Positions 39,462 through 48,933 of a stretch of DNA of 64,000 bases are shown here, piece after piece. The notes beneath the pieces are model-generated. The model ran no database searches. It was not told the DNA's origin and saw only the letters and a program-made list of their open reading frames with translations. This DNA comes from Knoellia sp. Soil729 (GTDB lineage: Bacteria > Actinomycetota > Actinomycetes > Actinomycetales > Dermatophilaceae): contig NZ_LMSA01000002.1 of the NCBI RefSeq assembly GCF_001427985.1, positions 215,550 through 279,549 of the forward strand. Reading direction: 5' to 3'. The translations under genes and the position numbers were made by a program. The first letter of the stretch is position 1; each line of letters begins with the position of its first letter.

Positions 39462-40499
39462 TCAGCTGCGCTGGGAGCTGTCCGTGACCTCGCCGACGAG
39501 CTCCTCGATGACGTCCTCGAGGAAAACGACGCCGAGCACCTCACCGTCCTCGGCCACGACCCGGGCCAGGTGCGAACCGGTGCGCTGCATGGTGGCGAGC
39601 ACCGACTCGACCTCGTCGTCGCGCCGGACGTTGGCCATCCTGCGGATGCGCTTGGAGGGCACGGGCTGGAGCCGCTCCTCCTCGTCGGCGAACAGGACGT
39701 CCTTGAGGTGGAGGTAGCCCGAGAGCGTCCCGCCGGCGTCCACGACCGGGAACCGGGAGTACCCGTGCCGGGCCACGAGGCGCTCGATGCCGTCGGGCGT
39801 GGCGTCGAGACCGACGGTGACGAGGTTCTCGCGGGGCACTCCGACATCACCGGCGTCCTTGTCGCTGAACTCAAGTGCCGCGCCGAGGAGTCCGTACTGC
39901 TCCGCCTCCACCAGGCCTTCGCGGTGCGACTCGGAGACGATCTGGGCGACCTCCTCGGCGGTGAACGCCGACGCGAGCTCGTCCTTGGGGTCGACTCCCA
40001 GAGCCCTGACGAGGACCTTGGAGACCCAGTCCATCGCGCTGATGACCGGCTTGACGACCTTGGAGACCATGACGAGGGCGGGAACCAGCGCGATGGCCGC
40101 GCGCTCCGGCGTCGCGATGGAGAGGTTCTTGGGGATCATCTCGCCGACGACGACGTGCAGGAAGACCACGATGAGCAGGGCGAGCACGAGTGCCAGGACA
40201 TCCGCTGCGGCCTCGGGTGCTCCGAGGGCCTCGACCGGCCCCACGAGCGCGTGGTGGAACGCCGACTCCGACACGGCACCGAGGAGAACCGAGCAGACCG
40301 TGATGCCGAGCTGGGCTGTGGCGAGCAGGATCCCGGTGCGCGACATGGCCTCCATCGCGATGCGGGCACGGCTGTTGCCCTCCTCCGCGAGCGGCTCGAG
40401 CTGACTGCGGCGAGCCGACATCGCGGCAAACTCGGCGCCGACGAAGAAGGCGTTCGCGAGCAGGAGGACGACGGTGATGAAGATGGTTCCCGGGCTCAT
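39462..40499 (-). CDS. CNNM/CorC-type (DUF21-CBS) membrane protein, second of pair
   Basis: 345 residues: DUF21/CNNM membrane domain with three to four helices (about 1-180; GAEFAAMSARRS near residue 22) and two CBS domains (about 205-330) carrying FPVVDAGGTLSGYLHLKDVLF. CNNM proteins take part in magnesium or cobalt transport. It lacks the CorC-HlyC C-terminal domain that the upstream paralogue has. Start overlaps the upstream gene by four bases (ATGA). Confidence 0.85.
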   Translation of the reverse strand: MSPGTIFITVVLLLANAFFVGAEFAAMSARRSQLEPLAEEGNSRARIAMEAMSRTGILLATAQLGITVCSVLLGAVSESAFHHALVGPVEALGAPEAAADVLALVLALLIVVFLHVVVGEMIPKNLSIATPERAAIALVPALVMVSKVVKPVISAMDWVSKVLVRALGVDPKDELASAFTAEEVAQIVSESHREGLVEAEQYGLLGAALEFSDKDAGDVGVPRENLVTVGLDATPDGIERLVARHGYSRFPVVDAGGTLSGYLHLKDVLFADEEERLQPVPSKRIRRMANVRRDDEVESVLATMQRTGSHLARVVAEDGEVLGVVFLEDVIEELVGEVTDSSQRS

Positions 40500-41845
40500 G
40501 CGGGCGCCCCCTCCTGTGCCTCGTCGGGGCCGGTGGCGGCATCACCCTCGGCGGGAACCGGAGTGAAGCGGAGCCGGTCCACCCTGCGGGCCTGCATGTC
40601 GATGACCGCGATGTGCCAGCCTGGCAGCTCGACCACGTCACCGACGTGGGGAACGCGCCCGAGCTCGGACATGACGAACCCGGCCACCGTCTCGTAGGCG
40701 GGCCCCTCCGGGATTGTGATGCCGGTGCGCCGCAGGACCTCGTCGGGTCGCCACAGGCCGGGCACGGTCCACGAGCCGTCGCTGGAGCGGCGACCGGTCG
40801 TCTGGCTCCGGTCATGCTCGTCCGACACCTCGCCGACGATCTCCTCGACCAAGTCCTCCAGCGTCACCACGCCGGACGTCCCGCCGTACTCGTCGACGAC
40901 GATGGCGAACTGCTGGCCGCTGTCGCGCAGATGGATGAGCAGCGGGTCGAGACGGATCGTCTCCGGCACGACGAGGGGTGGAGTCATGAGGGCCGACACG
41001 GGGACGTCGTCGCGGCGCTCGTGAGGCACCGCGATGGCCTTCTTGACGTGCACGACTCCGTCAACGTCGTCCCAGTCGTCGTCGATGACGGGGAAGCGCG
41101 AGTGCCCGGTCTGTCGCGCGAGCTCGACGCACTCACGAGCCGAGGCGGAGCGGTCGATCGCCGTGGCCCGCGAGCGCGGGGTCATGACGTCGGCCGCGCT
41201 CTGGGCGCCGAACGTCAGGGACGCCGCGACGAGGCGCGCCGTCCCGAGGTCGAGGGTGCCGGCCTCCGCGGAGCTGCGCACGAGCGAGGCCAGCTCCGCG
41301 GGACTCCTGGCCGCCGAGAGCTCCTCCTGGGGCTCGACTCCCATCGCGCGCAACGCAGAGTTGGCCGTGCCGTTGAGCACCCAGATGAAGGGCTTGAAGG
41401 CGAGCGCGAACCACCGCACCGGCCCGGCCACCCACTTCGCGGTGGCCAGCGGCGTCGAGATCGCGAGCGTCTTGGGCACCATCTCGCCGATGATCATCGA
41501 GAAGACGGTGGCGATGGCCATCGCGAGCACCGAGGCCACCTTCTGCGCCGAGGACCCGCTGAGGCCGAGCGACTCCAGCGGACCGAGCAGCAACTTGCCG
41601 ATCGAGGGATAGGCGAGGAAGCCGAGGACGAGCGTGGTCAGGGTGATGCCGACCTGGGACGCGGAGAGCTGGGTCGACAGCGCCCTCAGTGAGGTGAGCA
41701 CCGAGCGGGCTCCCCCGTCCCCGCGCTCGACGGCCTTCTCCACGGTGGGCCGGTCCAGCGCGACCAGGGCGAACTCTGCGGCGACGAACAGGGCGGTCCC
41801 CAAGGTCAGCGCGACGCCGGCAAGGACGAGTAACCACTCGGTCAT
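40496..41845 (-). CDS. CNNM/CorC-HlyC family ion transport-associated membrane protein
   Basis: 449 residues: DUF21/CNNM membrane domain (about 1-190, FVAAEFALVALDRP near residue 22), two CBS domains (about 210-335) and a CorC_HlyC domain (about 350-430). Paralogue of the following gene; the two form an operon and probably a heteromer. Relatives are linked to magnesium efflux or uptake and were once annotated as hemolysins, which is not supported functionally. A TAGGAT box lies nine bases before the ATG. Confidence 0.86.
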   Translation of the reverse strand: MTEWLLVLAGVALTLGTALFVAAEFALVALDRPTVEKAVERGDGGARSVLTSLRALSTQLSASQVGITLTTLVLGFLAYPSIGKLLLGPLESLGLSGSSAQKVASVLAMAIATVFSMIIGEMVPKTLAISTPLATAKWVAGPVRWFALAFKPFIWVLNGTANSALRAMGVEPQEELSAARSPAELASLVRSSAEAGTLDLGTARLVAASLTFGAQSAADVMTPRSRATAIDRSASARECVELARQTGHSRFPVIDDDWDDVDGVVHVKKAIAVPHERRDDVPVSALMTPPLVVPETIRLDPLLIHLRDSGQQFAIVVDEYGGTSGVVTLEDLVEEIVGEVSDEHDRSQTTGRRSSDGSWTVPGLWRPDEVLRRTGITIPEGPAYETVAGFVMSELGRVPHVGDVVELPGWHIAVIDMQARRVDRLRFTPVPAEGDAATGPDEAQEGAPA

Positions 41846-41981
41846 AGTGCGCCCATCCTAGGGAAGGTGCGCAGGCCCGGGTGACAGAGCCGCCCGCACA
41901 CCCGCGTCGTCATCCTCGTGACGGACCCCGCTCCACCGCACGGTTGACCCTGACGCGGCGGGAGGCTGCGAGACTGGCGCC

Positions 41982-42020
41982 ATGCCCAGACTTTCCCAGC
42001 CCGGGGGCAGCGCTCGATGA
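41982..42020 (+). CDS. 12-codon leader ORF overlapping the ABC transporter start
   Basis: ATG CCC AGA CTT ... CGA TGA encodes 12 residues; its stop overlaps the ATG of the ABC ATPase gene in an ATGA. No ribosome site precedes either start strongly, while TTGACC lies 33 bases before this ATG. It may be translated from a leaderless mRNA and couple translation into the ABC gene. The short length means chance occurrence cannot be excluded. Confidence 0.35.
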   Translation: MPRLSQPGGSAR

Positions 42021-43015
42021 CCGCTGCTTCGACAACCACCGGCGCACGCATCGAGGTGCGTGACCTCACCAAGATCTTCGGGTCCTTCATCGCCGTCGAC
42101 CACCTGAGCTTCGATGTGGAACCCGGCCGGATCACCGGCTTCCTCGGCCCCAACGGCGCCGGCAAGACGACCAGCCTGCGCATGCTGCTCGGGCTCATCC
42201 ACCAGAGCTCGGGCACGGCGACCATCGACGGGCAGAACTACCACGACCTCGCCCACCCCCAGTCCGTGGTGGGCTCGGCGCTCGAGGCGACGAACTTCCA
42301 CCCGGGGCGCAGCGGACGCGACCACCTGCGGGTGCTCGCCGCTGCCGGTGGCCTGCCCGACAGCCGGGTCGACGAGCTCCTGGAGCTGACCGGCATACCG
42401 GCTGCTGCGCGCAAGCGCGCCGGTGAGTACTCCATGGGCATGCGGCAGCGCCTCGGCCTGGCCGCTGCGCTGCTCGGTGACCCCCGCGTCCTCATCCTCG
42501 ACGAGCCGTCCAACGGCCTGGATCCCGAGGGCATCCGGTGGCTGCGAGGGTTCCTCCGCCACCTCAGCGCCGAGGGCAAGACGATCCTGGTCTCCAGCCA
42601 CCTCCTGCAGGAGGTCGAGGCGACGGTCGACGACGTCGTCATCATCGCCAACGGCCGCATGGTCCGCTCCGGCGCGATGTCGGAGCTGCGCGGCAAGCCC
42701 TCGACCATCGTGCGCACCTCCGACGCCGAGCAGCTCGCCGGCGCCCTGCGCGTGGCCGACGTCCTCTCCTCCCCCGGCACCGACGGCGAGCTCATCGCCG
42801 AGACGACCGACAAGCAGCTCGTCGGTGACGTGGCCCTGCGCGCCGGGCTCCCCATCTGGGAGCTGCGCGACCGCAAGGCCGACCTCGAGGCGCTGTTCTT
42901 CGAGCTCACCGAGGGAACCAACCGCAACCTCGGCGACGGAAACCCCGGCCAGCCCGGTGACCACGTCCCCGTCGAGCCCGATGCCATCTCCGGCAGGGAA
43001 GGGGCGAACGAGTGA
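42017..43015 (+). CDS. ABC transporter ATP-binding protein
   Basis: 332 residues: Walker A FLGPNGAGKTTSL at about residue 47, signature YSMGMRQRLGLA, Walker B RVLILDEPSNGLDPEG and H-loop VSSHLLQEV. The C-terminal 100 residues are a DrrA-like extension. Forms an exporter with the overlapping permease gene. Of the antibiotic/lipid exporter (DrrA/CcmA) type; substrate unknown. Confidence 0.92.
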   Translation: MTAASTTTGARIEVRDLTKIFGSFIAVDHLSFDVEPGRITGFLGPNGAGKTTSLRMLLGLIHQSSGTATIDGQNYHDLAHPQSVVGSALEATNFHPGRSGRDHLRVLAAAGGLPDSRVDELLELTGIPAAARKRAGEYSMGMRQRLGLAAALLGDPRVLILDEPSNGLDPEGIRWLRGFLRHLSAEGKTILVSSHLLQEVEATVDDVVIIANGRMVRSGAMSELRGKPSTIVRTSDAEQLAGALRVADVLSSPGTDGELIAETTDKQLVGDVALRAGLPIWELRDRKADLEALFFELTEGTNRNLGDGNPGQPGDHVPVEPDAISGREGANE

Positions 43016-43821
43016 TGGGCCCTGCCATCAAGTCCGAGTTCCGCAAGTTCTTCACGACCCGCATGTGGTGGGGCATGGCGATCGCGATCTTCATCGCGGC
43101 TGCGCTCTTTGCCGTGCTCTTCGGCTTCCTGCTCACGATCCCGCCAACCCAGGAGTCGATCGACGCGGGCCAGCCGACCGGCTCGCCACTCCAGATCGCC
43201 AACAGCGTCTACACCTCTGGCCTGACCATCGGCTACACGCTGACCCTGGTCATCGGCATCATGCAGATCGGCTCCGAGTACCGCCACAAGACGATCACCA
43301 GTACATTCCTGAGCACGCCGCAGCGCGCACGGGTCATGGGCGCCAAGATCGTCGCGCTGCTCGGCATCGGCGCGCTCTACGGCCTCATCTCGCTCGTCGG
43401 CTCCGTGATCGCCGGAGCCATCGTCCTGAAGTCGCGTGGGTTCGATCCCTTTCCCAGCGCCGAGGTCCTGCGCGCGCTCGCGCTCAGCCTGCTCGTCCTC
43501 GGGCTGTGGGCGCTGATCGGCCTCGGGGTCGGCATCCTCATCCCCAACCAGGTCGCTGCCCTGCTCATCGCCATCGGCGTCGCGCAGATCGTCGAACCGC
43601 TTGCCGGTTTCGCGCTGACATTCTGGGACTTCGGCCATGAGCACATCGCCAAGTTCATGCCGAGCCAGGCAACGAACGCGATGGTCAGCGGGGTCACGCA
43701 GGGCGGCGACAACGCGGTCCAGCCGCTGAGCTGGTGGACGGCCGCCCTCGTCCTCGCTGCCTACGCCGCCGTCCTCAGCGCCATCGGCACGTGGCGCACC
43801 GTGCACCAGGACATCTCCTAG
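43012..43821 (+). CDS. ABC transporter permease (ABC-2 type)
   Basis: 269 residues with six predicted membrane helices, beginning IKSEFRKFFTTRMWW and first helix at about 20-45. Start is GTG 43012 or ATG 43015; the latter shares one base with the stop of the ATPase gene, so coupling is tight. Residue content fits DUF3533/ABC-2 permeases that pair with DrrA-like ATPases. Confidence 0.88.
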   Translation: MMGPAIKSEFRKFFTTRMWWGMAIAIFIAAALFAVLFGFLLTIPPTQESIDAGQPTGSPLQIANSVYTSGLTIGYTLTLVIGIMQIGSEYRHKTITSTFLSTPQRARVMGAKIVALLGIGALYGLISLVGSVIAGAIVLKSRGFDPFPSAEVLRALALSLLVLGLWALIGLGVGILIPNQVAALLIAIGVAQIVEPLAGFALTFWDFGHEHIAKFMPSQATNAMVSGVTQGGDNAVQPLSWWTAALVLAAYAAVLSAIGTWRTVHQDIS

Positions 43822-43864
43822 GACCAGCACGCCACTTCTCGAACCGGGCCGGTTGGAGAAGCAG

Positions 43865-43909
43865 AGCGGGTATGCCGGGTGCGAGCCACCCGGCATACCC
43901 GCTGGTTTT
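43865..43909 (+). terminator. Rho-independent terminator built on a GTATGCCG pair
   Basis: AGCGGGTATGCCGGGTG (43865-43881) and its exact complement (43887-43903) make a 17-bp stem with a five-base loop, followed by GGTTTT. Each arm contains one octamer motif. Confidence 0.9.
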
Positions 43910-44030
43910 CGTGTCGTGGGACGGGCGAGCCACGCTGGCTGGACCAACGCCCGTCGGCTAGGGGTGGAGAGATAGGCTGACCGCACACGTGAACGTCGTT
44001 TGCCAACCCGCAGAAAGAGGCGTAGCCGCC

Positions 44031-47000
44031 GTGCCTGACCAGCCCACTCCGACCGACCCCCTCACCGCATTCGGCCCGAACGAGTGGCTGGTGGACGACC
44101 TGTTCGAGCAGTACCAGAAGGACAAGAACTCGGTCGACAAGGCGTGGTGGGACTTCTTCGCGAGCTACACCCCCGAAGGCAGCGGTGGTCCCACCGGCGG
44201 CAACGGCAAGGCCGAGAAGGCGGCGTCGTCGGCACCGGCTCCGTCTACAGCACCCAAGGCCGAGGCACCCAAGTCCGAAGCACCGAAGGCCGAGACCGCG
44301 AAGGCCGAAGCACCGAAGGCTGAGACTGCGAAAACCGAGGCGCCCAAGGCAGAGACCCCGAAGGCCCCAGCACCGCAGGCCGAGACCCCCAAGGCCGAGG
44401 CCCCTGCAGGCACTCCCAAGCCGCGCGACGCTGCGCCCGCCAAGTCCGAGTCCCCGGTCAACGCCCCGGAGACCACGCCGATCCGTGGTGCGAGCGCGCG
44501 CGTCGTGACCAACATGGAGGCGTCCTTGGCAGTTCCGACCGCCACGAGCGTGAGGGCGGTCCCGGCCAAGCTGCTCGTCGACAACCGCATCGTCATCAAC
44601 AACCACCTCGCGCGCTCGCGCGGTGGCAAGGTCAGCTTCACCCACCTCATCGGCTACGCGGTCGTCAAGGCCCTGGGCGTCATCCCGTCGATGAACTCCG
44701 GCTTCACGACCGACGAGAAGGGCAAGCCGGTACTCGTCACCCCGGCCCACGTGAACTTCGGCCTGGCCATCGACCTCGAGAAGCCCGACGGGAGCCGGCA
44801 GCTGCTCGTGCCCTCCATCAAGTCCGCCGAGACGATGGACTTCGCGCACTTCTGGACCGCCTACGAGGAGATGGTCAAGAAGGCCCGCACCAACAAGCTC
44901 ACGGTCGAGGACTTCCAGGGCACCTCGATCTCCCTGACCAACCCCGGTGGCATCGGCACCGTCCACTCCGTCCCGCGCCTCATGGCCGGCCAGGGCGCGA
45001 TCATCGGCGTCGGCGCGATGGACTACCCGGCCGAGTGGCAGGGCGCGAGCGAGGAGACCCTCAACCGCGACGCCGTCTCCAAGATCCTCACGCTGACGAG
45101 CACCTACGACCACCGCATCATCCAGGGTGCCGTGTCCGGCGAGTTCCTGCGCGTGGTCCACCAGCTCCTCCTGGGCGAGAACGGCTTCTACGACGAGATC
45201 TTCGAGAGCCTGCGCATCCCCTACGAGCCGGTGCGCTGGGTGCAGGACATCTCGGCCAGCCACGACGACGACATCAACAAGGTGTCGCGGGTGCAGGAGC
45301 TCATCCACGCCTACCGCGTGCGCGGCCACCTCATGGCTGACACCGACCCGCTCGAGTACAAGCAGCGACGCCACCAGGACCTCGACGTCACGAGCCACGG
45401 ACTGACGCTGTGGGACCTTGACCGCTCCTTTGCCACCGGTGGCTTCGGCGGGCAGCCCTTCCTCAAGCTCCGCAAGATCCTCGGCATCCTGCGCGACAGC
45501 TACTGCCGCAGCATCGGCGTCGAGTACATGCACATCCAGGACCCCGAGCAGCGCAGGTGGATCCAGTCCAAGATCGAGGTCGGCTACGCCAAGACGACCC
45601 GCGAGGAGCAGCTGCGCATCGTGCGCCGGCTCAACGCGGCCGAGGCGTTCGAGACGTTCCTCCAGACCAAGTTCGTCGGACAGAAGCGCTTCTCGCTCGA
45701 GGGTGGCGAGTCCGTCATCGCGCTGCTCGACCGGGTCCTGTCCCGCGCCGCCGAGGACAACCTCGACGAGGTGTGCATCGGCATGCCCCACCGCGGCCGG
45801 CTCAACGTCCTCGCCAACATCGCCGGCAAGTCCTACAGCCAGATCTTCCGCGAGTTCGAGGGCAAGCAGGACCCGAAGTCCGTGCAGGGCTCCGGTGACG
45901 TCAAGTACCACCTGGGCACCGAGGGCACCTTCACCGCCGAGGGCGGTGCGACGACCAAGGTCTACCTCGCCGCGAACCCCTCGCACCTCGAAGCCGTCAA
46001 CCCGGTGCTCGAGGGCATCGTGCGCGCCAAGCAGGACCGCCTCGACCTCGCGGGAGAGGACTTCACCGTCCTGCCCGTGCTCCTCCACGGTGACGCGGCG
46101 TTCGCCGGCCAGGGTGTCGTCGCCGAGACGCTCAACCTCTCGCAGCTGCGCGGCTACCGCACCGGCGGCACTGTCCACGTCGTCATCAACAACCAGGTCG
46201 GGTTCACCACCTCCCCGAGCTCGTCGCGGTCCTCGACCTACTCGACCGACGTCGCCCGGATGATCCAGGCGCCGATCTTCCACGTCAACGGTGACGACCC
46301 GGAGGCGTGCGTGCGCGTCGCCGAGCTCGCCTACGAGTTCCGCAAGGAGTTCGCCAAGGACGTCGTCGTCGACATGGTCTGCTACCGCCGCCGCGGTCAC
46401 AACGAGGGGGACGACCCCTCGATGACCCAGCCGCTCATGTACAGCCTCATCGAGGCCAAGCGCAGCGTCCGCAAGCTCTACACCGAGTCGCTCATCGGCA
46501 GGGGCGACATCACGCTCGAGGACGCAGAGGCGGCGCTGCGCGACTACCAGCAGCAGCTCGAGCGCGTCTTCGTCGAGACCAAGGAAGCCCTCAAGCAGAA
46601 CGAGGCCGACGCCGCCGCCAGGAGCGACGACAGCTACGCCGGGACCGACGTCGAGGGCCACACCGGTCTCGAGCCGCCCACGGCCCAGACGACCGACGCC
46701 GCAACGCGCTCGGCCACCGAGACGGCGATCTCCCCCGAGGAGCTCAAGGCCATCGGTGAGGTGTTCGCCAACCCGCCTCACGGCTTCACCGTCCACCCCA
46801 AGCTGCAGCAGATGCTCGAGAAGCGGGTGGCAAGCGTCAGCCAGGGCGGGATCGACTGGGCCACCGGCGAGCTGCTCGCCTTCGGCTCCCTGCTCAAGGA
46901 GGGCACCCCGGTGCGCCTCGCCGGTCAGGACAGCCGCCGTGGCACCTTCGTGCAGCGTCACGCGGTCCTCATCGACAAGGCCACGGCCCTCGAGTGGACG

Positions 47001-47885
47001 CCGCTGCTCTACCTCGGCGAGGGCCAGGCGCGGTTCTGGGTCTACGACTCCCTGCTGTCGGAGTTCGCGGCCCTGGGCTTCGAGTACGGCTACTCCGTGG
47101 AGCGTCCCGACGCGCTTGTCCTGTGGGAGGCGCAGTTCGGCGACTTCCTCAACGGCGCCCAGACGATCATCGACGAGTTCATCAGCTCGTCGGAGCAGAA
47201 GTGGGGACAGCGGTCCTCCGTCGTCCTCCTGCTCCCCCACGGCTACGAGGGACAGGGCCCGGACCACTCCTCCGCCCGCATCGAGCGCTTCCTGCAGATG
47301 TGCGCCGAGGACAACATGACGGTGGCCTACCCGACGACTCCGGCGTCGTACTTCCACCTGCTGCGTCGTCAGGCCTACGCCCGCCCCCGCCGCCCGCTCA
47401 TCGTCTTCACGCCGAAGTCGATGCTGCGCCTCAAGGCGGCGTCGAGCATGCCCGAGGACTTCACCACGGGCACCTTCCGACCGGTCCTGCCCGACCGCGA
47501 GGGAGCGACCAGTGGCACCGTGGACCGGGTGCTGCTCGCGGCAGGCAAGGCGGTGCACGAGCTCGAGGCCGAGCGCGCCAAGCGCGGCGACACCAGCACC
47601 GCGATCCTGCACCTGGAGCAGTACTACCCGCTCCCGGGTGCCGAGCTCGCGACCGAGCTCAACAAGTACCCCGAGGCCGAGCTGGTCGTGGTGCAGGACG
47701 AGCCGCAGAACCAGGGTGCGTGGCCGTTCCTGGCACTCAACCTGCCGGACGCGCTCGCCGAGCACGGTGTCCAGCGCCCGCTGCGGGTCCTGTCGCGCAA
47801 GGCGTCGGCCTCGCCCGCCACCGGGTCGAACAAGAAGCACCAGGAGGAGCAGGCCGAGCTCGTCGCGGCCGCCTTCACCCGCTGA
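44031..47885 (+). CDS. kgd: Multifunctional 2-oxoglutarate metabolism enzyme (E1/E2-like, Kgd)
   Basis: Combines 2-oxoglutarate dehydrogenase E1 (ThDP) with an E2-like succinyltransferase domain lacking a lipoyl domain, as in mycobacterial Kgd; it works with a separate E2/E3 in the TCA cycle and can also decarboxylate 2-oxoglutarate. 1284 residues from the GTG at 44031 (AGAGG about ten bases upstream). Order: [15 protein letters not shown] motif (about 12-26), a linker of Ala-Pro-Lys-Glu repeats (about 60-145), acyltransferase domain with [13 protein letters not shown], then E1 with [19 protein letters not shown] and [17 protein letters not shown] at 43973 is the likely -10. Upstream in-frame GTG at 43989 is less likely. 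Confidence 0.96.
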   Translation: MPDQPTPTDPLTAFGPNEWLVDDLFEQYQKDKNSVDKAWWDFFASYTPEGSGGPTGGNGKAEKAASSAPAPSTAPKAEAPKSEAPKAETAKAEAPKAETAKTEAPKAETPKAPAPQAETPKAEAPAGTPKPRDAAPAKSESPVNAPETTPIRGASARVVTNMEASLAVPTATSVRAVPAKLLVDNRIVINNHLARSRGGKVSFTHLIGYAVVKALGVIPSMNSGFTTDEKGKPVLVTPAHVNFGLAIDLEKPDGSRQLLVPSIKSAETMDFAHFWTAYEEMVKKARTNKLTVEDFQGTSISLTNPGGIGTVHSVPRLMAGQGAIIGVGAMDYPAEWQGASEETLNRDAVSKILTLTSTYDHRIIQGAVSGEFLRVVHQLLLGENGFYDEIFESLRIPYEPVRWVQDISASHDDDINKVSRVQELIHAYRVRGHLMADTDPLEYKQRRHQDLDVTSHGLTLWDLDRSFATGGFGGQPFLKLRKILGILRDSYCRSIGVEYMHIQDPEQRRWIQSKIEVGYAKTTREEQLRIVRRLNAAEAFETFLQTKFVGQKRFSLEGGESVIALLDRVLSRAAEDNLDEVCIGMPHRGRLNVLANIAGKSYSQIFREFEGKQDPKSVQGSGDVKYHLGTEGTFTAEGGATTKVYLAANPSHLEAVNPVLEGIVRAKQDRLDLAGEDFTVLPVLLHGDAAFAGQGVVAETLNLSQLRGYRTGGTVHVVINNQVGFTTSPSSSRSSTYSTDVARMIQAPIFHVNGDDPEACVRVAELAYEFRKEFAKDVVVDMVCYRRRGHNEGDDPSMTQPLMYSLIEAKRSVRKLYTESLIGRGDITLEDAEAALRDYQQQLERVFVETKEALKQNEADAAARSDDSYAGTDVEGHTGLEPPTAQTTDAATRSATETAISPEELKAIGEVFANPPHGFTVHPKLQQMLEKRVASVSQGGIDWATGELLAFGSLLKEGTPVRLAGQDSRRGTFVQRHAVLIDKATALEWTPLLYLGEGQARFWVYDSLLSEFAALGFEYGYSVERPDALVLWEAQFGDFLNGAQTIIDEFISSSEQKWGQRSSVVLLLPHGYEGQGPDHSSARIERFLQMCAEDNMTVAYPTTPASYFHLLRRQAYARPRRPLIVFTPKSMLRLKAASSMPEDFTTGTFRPVLPDREGATSGTVDRVLLAAGKAVHELEAERAKRGDTSTAILHLEQYYPLPGAELATELNKYPEAELVVVQDEPQNQGAWPFLALNLPDALAEHGVQRPLRVLSRKASASPATGSNKKHQEEQAELVAAAFTR

Positions 47886-47895
47886 CCCCGCACCA

Positions 47896-47982
47896 CCTTT
47901 TCCGGCTGATCCGGGAAGCGGAGCGTTCGGCCCGGAACTGTTCCGGGCCGAACGCTCCGTTTGTGTGATCAGCCGGAAAAGG
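47896..47982 (+). terminator. Nested double hairpin after kgd
   Basis: Outer arms CCTTTTCCGGCTGATC (47896-47911) and exact complement (47967-47982); inner 18-bp stem 47920-47937 with 47941-47958 around a three-base loop. T-rich bases (GTTTGTGTG) follow the inner stem, which is the likely terminator; the outer stem is an unusual addition. Confidence 0.8.
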
Positions 47983-48036
47983 GGAGGCCTGTGGGCGCCT
48001 CGGGCGTGGGTCCTCAGCTCCCTCGGCTGCGCGCGT

Positions 48037-48042
48037 TAGGGT
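48037..48042 (+). promoter_or_regulatory. -10 element TAGGGT of a leaderless promoter
   Basis: TAGGGT ends six bases before the GTG start of the DUF6104 gene, the same layout as nucS. Confidence 0.5.
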
Positions 48043-48048
48043 TCGCTG

Positions 48049-48225
48049 GTGTACTTCACCGACCGAGGCATCGAGGAGCTCGAGGCGCGCAGGGGCGACG
48101 AAGAGGTCACCCTCGCCTGGCTCGCCGAGCAGCTGCGCACCTTCGTGGACCTCCACCCCGACTTCGAGACCCCCGTCGAGCGGCTCGCCACCTGGCTGGC
48201 TCGGCTCGACGATGAGGACGACTGA
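48049..48225 (+). CDS. DUF6104 small protein
   Basis: 58-residue acidic protein starting YFTDRGIEELEARRGDEEV and ending in an acidic DDEDD tail, with LAEQLRTFVDLHPDFE and PVERLATWLARLDD between. It matches a conserved small actinobacterial family of unknown function. GTG start six bases after TAGGGT. Its stop is four bases before the next gene, so the two are one transcript. Confidence 0.82.
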   Translation: MYFTDRGIEELEARRGDEEVTLAWLAEQLRTFVDLHPDFETPVERLATWLARLDDEDD

Positions 48226-48228
48226 CAC

Positions 48229-48915
48229 ATGACCGACCAGATCGCACATCCGGACTCCTCGGGCGAGGGGTCCCACAGCGACATCGAGTTCCGTCCGAGC
48301 GCCGACTTCAGCATGGCCGGCGAGGGGCCGCGTGACGTCGCCATCGTCTTCATGGGCGACTCCCTCGTGGCCGGTGTCGGGGACCCCAAGGGGCAGGGAT
48401 GGGTGACGCGGGTCGTGGGTCGCACGTCGCACCCCGAGGTCGAGTTCACGGCATACAACCTCGGGGTCCGCGGACAGACGAGCGGCGACGTGCTCACCCG
48501 CTGGCACACCGAGTGCCCGCCCCGCTGGAAGTCGCGCAGCGAACGCCGCCTCGTGATCTCCTACGGCGCCAACGACATCGCAGCCGGTGTCACGCTCGCT
48601 CGACACCGCCTCAACCTGGCCAACATCTTGGACGAAGCGGCCAGCACCGGCGTCTCCGCCTTGGTCGTGAGCAGCCCGCCCACCAGTGACGAGGCGTTCA
48701 ACGACAAGCTCGCCATCCTCGTCGAGGCGCAGGCCGACGTGTGCGCCCGCCGGTCCGTGCCCTTCGTCGACTGCTTCCACCCGTTGCTGGGGCACGACCA
48801 GTGGCGCTCGGAGCTGGCCGCGAGCCGGGACGGACACCACCCCGGACAGGCCGGCTACGGCCTCATCGCCTGGCTCGTCCTGCACAACGGCTGGAACGAG
48901 TGGCTCCAGATCTGA
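48229..48915 (+). CDS. SGNH/GDSL-type hydrolase
   Basis: Predicted esterase. 228 residues: catalytic Ser block FMGDSLVAGVGD at about residue 43, Gly in GQTSGD, Asn block YGANDIAAG and the C-terminal catalytic pair in RDGHHPGQAGY (Asp-x-x-His). No signal peptide, so cytoplasmic. Shares a transcript with the DUF6104 gene. Confidence 0.85.
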   Translation: MTDQIAHPDSSGEGSHSDIEFRPSADFSMAGEGPRDVAIVFMGDSLVAGVGDPKGQGWVTRVVGRTSHPEVEFTAYNLGVRGQTSGDVLTRWHTECPPRWKSRSERRLVISYGANDIAAGVTLARHRLNLANILDEAASTGVSALVVSSPPTSDEAFNDKLAILVEAQADVCARRSVPFVDCFHPLLGHDQWRSELAASRDGHHPGQAGYGLIAWLVLHNGWNEWLQI

Positions 48916-48933
48916 GCGCGCCCAAGGCAGGTT

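Noticed and set aside
40496-41845. Hemolysin function for the CNNM/CorC proteins
   Set aside because: The name comes from an old annotation; the domains point to ion transport and the proteins carry no toxin feature.
43818-47840. 1340-codon open frame on the strand opposite kgd
   Set aside because: High-GC third-position bias leaves the antisense strand open. The plus strand matches Kgd throughout and the antisense translation has no recognisable domain.
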